64,000 bases of DNA. Origin: Chryseobacterium sp. Tr-659. Lineage in GTDB: Bacteria; Bacteroidota; Bacteroidia; Flavobacteriales; Weeksellaceae. Each line of letters starts with the position of its first letter. The first letter of the stretch is position 1. The stretch lies in NCBI RefSeq assembly GCF_011752975.1, contig NZ_VWWP01000003.1, positions 248,001 through 312,000 of the forward strand. Reading direction: 5' to 3'. A program made the translations under genes and the position numbers. Of the stretch, positions 61,279 through 64,000 are shown in pieces. The notes under the pieces were generated by a model that was not told the DNA's origin, searched no databases, and saw only the letters and a list, made by a program, of their open reading frames with translations.

Positions 61279-63317
61279 AAGCTCCACAGGCAAAAAAAAT
61301 AGAAAAAATATTAGAATCCCACGGCGATAAAAGAACCGACAATTATTTCTGGCTAAACGAAAGAGAAAACCCGGAAGTTCTTCAATACATTGAAGAAGAA
61401 AATGCTTATGAAGAATTCGTTATGAAAGATACGGAAGTTCTTCAGGAGGAGCTTTTTGAAGAAATGAAAGCCCGTTATAAGAAAGATGACGAGTCTCTGC
61501 CCTATTTCTTCAATGAATACTGGTATATTGTGCGCTATGAGGAAGGTAAAGAATATCCTATTTTCTGCAGAAAGCATGAAAGTCTTGATAACCAGGAGGA
61601 AATTGTACTTGATGTTAATATTTTAGCAGAAGGCGAAAATTTCTTTGAGGTAGGAAGTGTAGCGGTAAGCCCTGGTAATGAACTGGCATCTTTTTCTTCA
61701 GATAATATAGGAAGAAGAATCTATACTTTAAATTTTAAGAATTTAAAAACAGGGGAAATTCTACCGGATATCATTCCAAATACAACAGGAAAGGCTGTAT
61801 GGGCAAATGATAATCAACATGTTTTTTATATCAGAAAAGATAAAAGCCTTCGTGCATTCCAGGTATACAGACACCAGCTCGGAACAGATTCTTCTGAAGA
61901 TGTTCTGATCTTCCATGAAGAGGATGATACTTTTGACGTTAATGTATTTAAAACAAAATCGTTACAGTATATTTTCATCGCAAGTTCAAGTACCATTTCT
62001 GATGAACACAGATTCATTCCTTCTGATAATGTATTTGCAGACTGGACTGTGATTCAGCCAAGAATAGATGATCTGGAATATTCCGTAGAACATTATGAGG
62101 ATGAATTTTACATTATTACCAACGCTGATGATGCTATCAACTTCAAAATTGTAAAAGCAAAAATCAACAATTGCGGCATGGAAAACTGGATTGATGTGAT
62201 TCCGCATCGTGCAGAAGTTTTATTGGAAGGCTTTGAGATATTCAAAGATTATCTGGTTCTTGAGGAGAGAGAAAAAGGATTACTCCAAATTAAAATTATT
62301 GACGAGAAAACACAGGAATCTTATTATTTGCCATTCTCAGATCCAACATATACTACTTATATCGGAATTAACCTGGAGTTTAACACAGAAATCCTTCGTT
62401 ATGGATATACTTCCCTTACGCAGCCAAGCTCCACGTACGAATATAACATGAAGGAAAAGACCACCAAACTTCTTAAACAACAGGAAGTTCTGGGCGGGAG
62501 ATTCTTCCCTGAAAATTATATTTCAGAAAGAATCTGGGCAGATTCGCGAGACGGAAAGACTAAAGTTCCAATTTCACTGGTATATCATAAAGACACTAAA
62601 AAATCAGCAGATACTCCCCTTCTTCTATATGGATATGGAAGTTACGGACATACGGTTGATGCCAGCTTCTCTAACGTAAGATTATCTATCCTTGACAGAG
62701 GCTTTATTTATGCCATTGCCCACATCCGAGGCGGAGAATATCTGGGAAGAGAATGGTATGAGGACGGAAAAATGCTTTTCAAGAAAAATACGTTCTTCGA
62801 CTTTATTGATGCCGGAAAGTATTTAATTAAAGAAAACTACACTTCATCAAAACATCTTTATGCGATGGGCGGAAGTGCCGGTGGCCTTTTAGTGGGTGCC
62901 GTGGTAAACTATGAACCGCAGTTATTCAACGGAATTGTAGCACAGGTTCCTTTCGTGGATGTGGTTACAACAATGCTGGATGATACCATTCCTCTAACCA
63001 CGGGAGAATATGACGAATGGGGGAATCCGAATGATGAGGAATATTATCATTATATGAAGGACTACTCTCCTTATGACAATGTTGAAGCTAAAGATTATCC
63101 TCACATGCTGATCACCACAGGATTCCATGATTCTCAGGTACAATATTGGGAACCTGCAAAATGGACAGCAAAACTGAGAGAGCTAAAAACTGATGATAAT
63201 ATCTTAGTCTTCAAAACAGACATGAGCTCCGGACACGGAGGTGCCAGCGGAAGATTTGAATCCCTGAAAGAAGATGCGTTAGAATATGCATTTCTATTGA
63301 AAATCGATAAAAATTAA
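61275..63317 (+). CDS. ptrB: Oligopeptidase B (prolyl oligopeptidase family, S9A)
   Basis: Oligopeptidase B cleaves short peptides after basic residues. The 680-residue protein lacks a signal peptide and should be cytoplasmic. The N-terminal seven-bladed propeller runs to about residue 415 (ENPEVLQYIEEEN at the start). The alpha/beta hydrolase domain has YGYGSYG, AHIRGGEYLGREWYEDG, the nucleophile Ser in MGGSAGGLL, catalytic Asp in GFHDSQVQYWEP and His in SSGHGGASGR. Length is typical. It begins at ATG 61275, which overlaps a short upstream reading frame. The SMI1 gene follows within 10 bases. Confidence 0.95.
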   Translation: MKAPQAKKIEKILESHGDKRTDNYFWLNERENPEVLQYIEEENAYEEFVMKDTEVLQEELFEEMKARYKKDDESLPYFFNEYWYIVRYEEGKEYPIFCRKHESLDNQEEIVLDVNILAEGENFFEVGSVAVSPGNELASFSSDNIGRRIYTLNFKNLKTGEILPDIIPNTTGKAVWANDNQHVFYIRKDKSLRAFQVYRHQLGTDSSEDVLIFHEEDDTFDVNVFKTKSLQYIFIASSSTISDEHRFIPSDNVFADWTVIQPRIDDLEYSVEHYEDEFYIITNADDAINFKIVKAKINNCGMENWIDVIPHRAEVLLEGFEIFKDYLVLEEREKGLLQIKIIDEKTQESYYLPFSDPTYTTYIGINLEFNTEILRYGYTSLTQPSSTYEYNMKEKTTKLLKQQEVLGGRFFPENYISERIWADSRDGKTKVPISLVYHKDTKKSADTPLLLYGYGSYGHTVDASFSNVRLSILDRGFIYAIAHIRGGEYLGREWYEDGKMLFKKNTFFDFIDAGKYLIKENYTSSKHLYAMGGSAGGLLVGAVVNYEPQLFNGIVAQVPFVDVVTTMLDDTIPLTTGEYDEWGNPNDEEYYHYMKDYSPYDNVEAKDYPHMLITTGFHDSQVQYWEPAKWTAKLRELKTDDNILVFKTDMSSGHGGASGRFESLKEDALEYAFLLKIDKN

Positions 63318-63324
63318 TTAGTAT

Positions 63325-63936
63325 ATGAATTCCATTACAGAATCATTTAAAACAATTATTTTACAACAAAACGGGTTAGGCTATCATATGCCTAAAATCT
63401 TAAATCCTCCGGCAACGGAAGAAGAGATCAGCCAAGCCGAAAAGGTTTTAAACATAAAGTTTAATCATGATTTAAGAGAATTATATTCTCTGGCCAATGG
63501 AATTCATAATGATTATCAAACACCAAGCGGGCTAACAGGAATAATCCCCATACATAATTTTTTAAGCCTTGCAGATGCTGTTGATTATTACAACAACAAT
63601 ATTGAATTTAGGGAATCTTTTTTCAATTCTGACAAAGACTTTACACCTGATATTCAATTGTTTCCCTTTCTGGAAGATGGTGCAGGAAATTGTTTTTGGG
63701 TTGACCTGAATCCGAATACTAACAATGAAAACAAGATATTTTGGACCAATACATTCGGTAAAGATCCAGACTATTTATATGATTCTTTAAAAAATTTATT
63801 TCATACAATAGCAGAAAGTTACGAGAAAAATTTATTTTTTATAGATAAGGATGGCTTTCTTGGCCTCGATTACTCAAAATTTGATAAAATTTCTGCTGAT
63901 AACAACAACTTTTTAGATTATTGGAAAGATAGCTAA
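63325..63936 (+). CDS. SMI1/KNR4 (SUKH) family protein, possible immunity protein
   Basis: The 203-residue protein has the SMI1/KNR4 (SUKH superfamily) pattern: PPATEEEISQAEKVLNIKFNHDLRELYSLANG near the N-terminus (quoted only in part here), GIIPIHNFLSL, and FPFLEDGAGNCFWVDLNP. In bacteria such proteins often serve as immunity proteins for polymorphic toxins and contact-dependent systems, though some have other roles. No toxin gene is in the window. It starts 8 bases after ptrB and is followed 16 bases later by another small gene cut by the window edge, which fits a cluster of immunity-type genes. Confidence 0.85.
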   Translation: MNSITESFKTIILQQNGLGYHMPKILNPPATEEEISQAEKVLNIKFNHDLRELYSLANGIHNDYQTPSGLTGIIPIHNFLSLADAVDYYNNNIEFRESFFNSDKDFTPDIQLFPFLEDGAGNCFWVDLNPNTNNENKIFWTNTFGKDPDYLYDSLKNLFHTIAESYEKNLFFIDKDGFLGLDYSKFDKISADNNNFLDYWKDS

Positions 63937-63951
63937 ACTAAAAATTAAACA

Positions 63952-64000
63952 ATGAACGAATCTGAATATTGGAAAAAGATAGAACAATTCTTCGAAGATC
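63952..64000 (+). CDS. Start of a further gene, truncated at the window edge
   Basis: ATG 63952 opens a frame of 16 codons that runs off the right edge: MNESEYWKKIEQFFED. It lies 16 bases after the SMI1/KNR4 gene. The W-rich, charged beginning resembles the opening of DUF4240-type or other small immunity-like proteins, but this is too short to decide. Confidence 0.5.
   Translation, partial: MNESEYWKKIEQFFED

Overview
The window is an AT-rich chromosomal segment of a Bacteroidota bacterium, most likely a Chryseobacterium-like member of the Flavobacteriia. The evidence is type IX secretion (T9SS) sorting domains of both type A and type B, TonB-dependent receptors, an XrtF exosortase pair, several protein families largely confined to this phylum (DUF4271, DUF4293, DUF4296, DUF5689, DUF6146, DUF6702), near absence of Shine-Dalgarno sequences, and repeated TAnnTTTG -7 promoter boxes. 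I saw no rRNA, tRNA, CRISPR array, intact insertion sequence or prophage. Most of the window is ordinary core genome with a surface-protein cluster near the left end and the start of a possible toxin-immunity region at the right edge.

Layout, left to right. 1-3.1 kb: most of mfd (minus strand, runs off the left edge). 3.4-8.6 kb: small lipoproteins and exported proteins, a GH3-type enzyme, an MFS exporter. 8.7-20.1 kb: four large paralogous T9SS type B cargo proteins in two pairs, with dnaB and rnhA between the pairs. 20.3-24.0 kb: a nitroreductase and the NAD pathway genes nadB and nadC, split by an orphan membrane-protein gene. 24.2-29.4 kb: a TonB-dependent receptor, a small membrane protein, asd and a cation efflux protein. 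29.5-30.4 kb: exosortase XrtF and its partner (minus strand). 30.7-34.3 kb: an operon-like run with an AmgK-like sugar kinase, a stand-alone RapZ C-terminal domain, a MurU-like nucleotidyltransferase, a LOG-family protein and a DUF6702 protein. 34.6-40.4 kb: a TonB receptor and DUF5689 lipoprotein, divergent from a secreted endonuclease/exonuclease/phosphatase-fold enzyme. 40.4-50.3 kb: DUF6146, sod, rho with a long disordered insertion, DUF4293, an M28 peptidase, a T9SS type A subtilase, an ABC exporter and a DUF1801 protein. 50.5-55.2 kb (minus): psd, cdsA, a LUD protein, ftsH and rsfS. 55.3-64 kb: birA; lptF/G, tgt, a DUF4296 lipoprotein and a dolichol-phosphate-mannose-synthase-like glycosyltransferase (minus); DUF4271, hemD, oligopeptidase B, a SMI1/KNR4 protein and the start of one more gene.

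The most interesting points are these. (1) The four T9SS paralogs are mosaics: their N-terminal domains pair as 1+2 and 3+4, but their C-terminal halves pair as 1+4 and 2+3. (2) A free-standing RapZ C-terminal domain sits between a predicted amino-sugar kinase and a nucleotidyltransferase, which suggests sensing or regulation of cell-wall sugar recycling. (3) Tgt lacks the three zinc-binding cysteines. (4) Several -7 boxes lie 3-4 bases before the start codon, which predicts leaderless mRNAs. (5) Four genes seem to start at TTG. (6) Exosortase XrtF has no recognisable substrate in the window.
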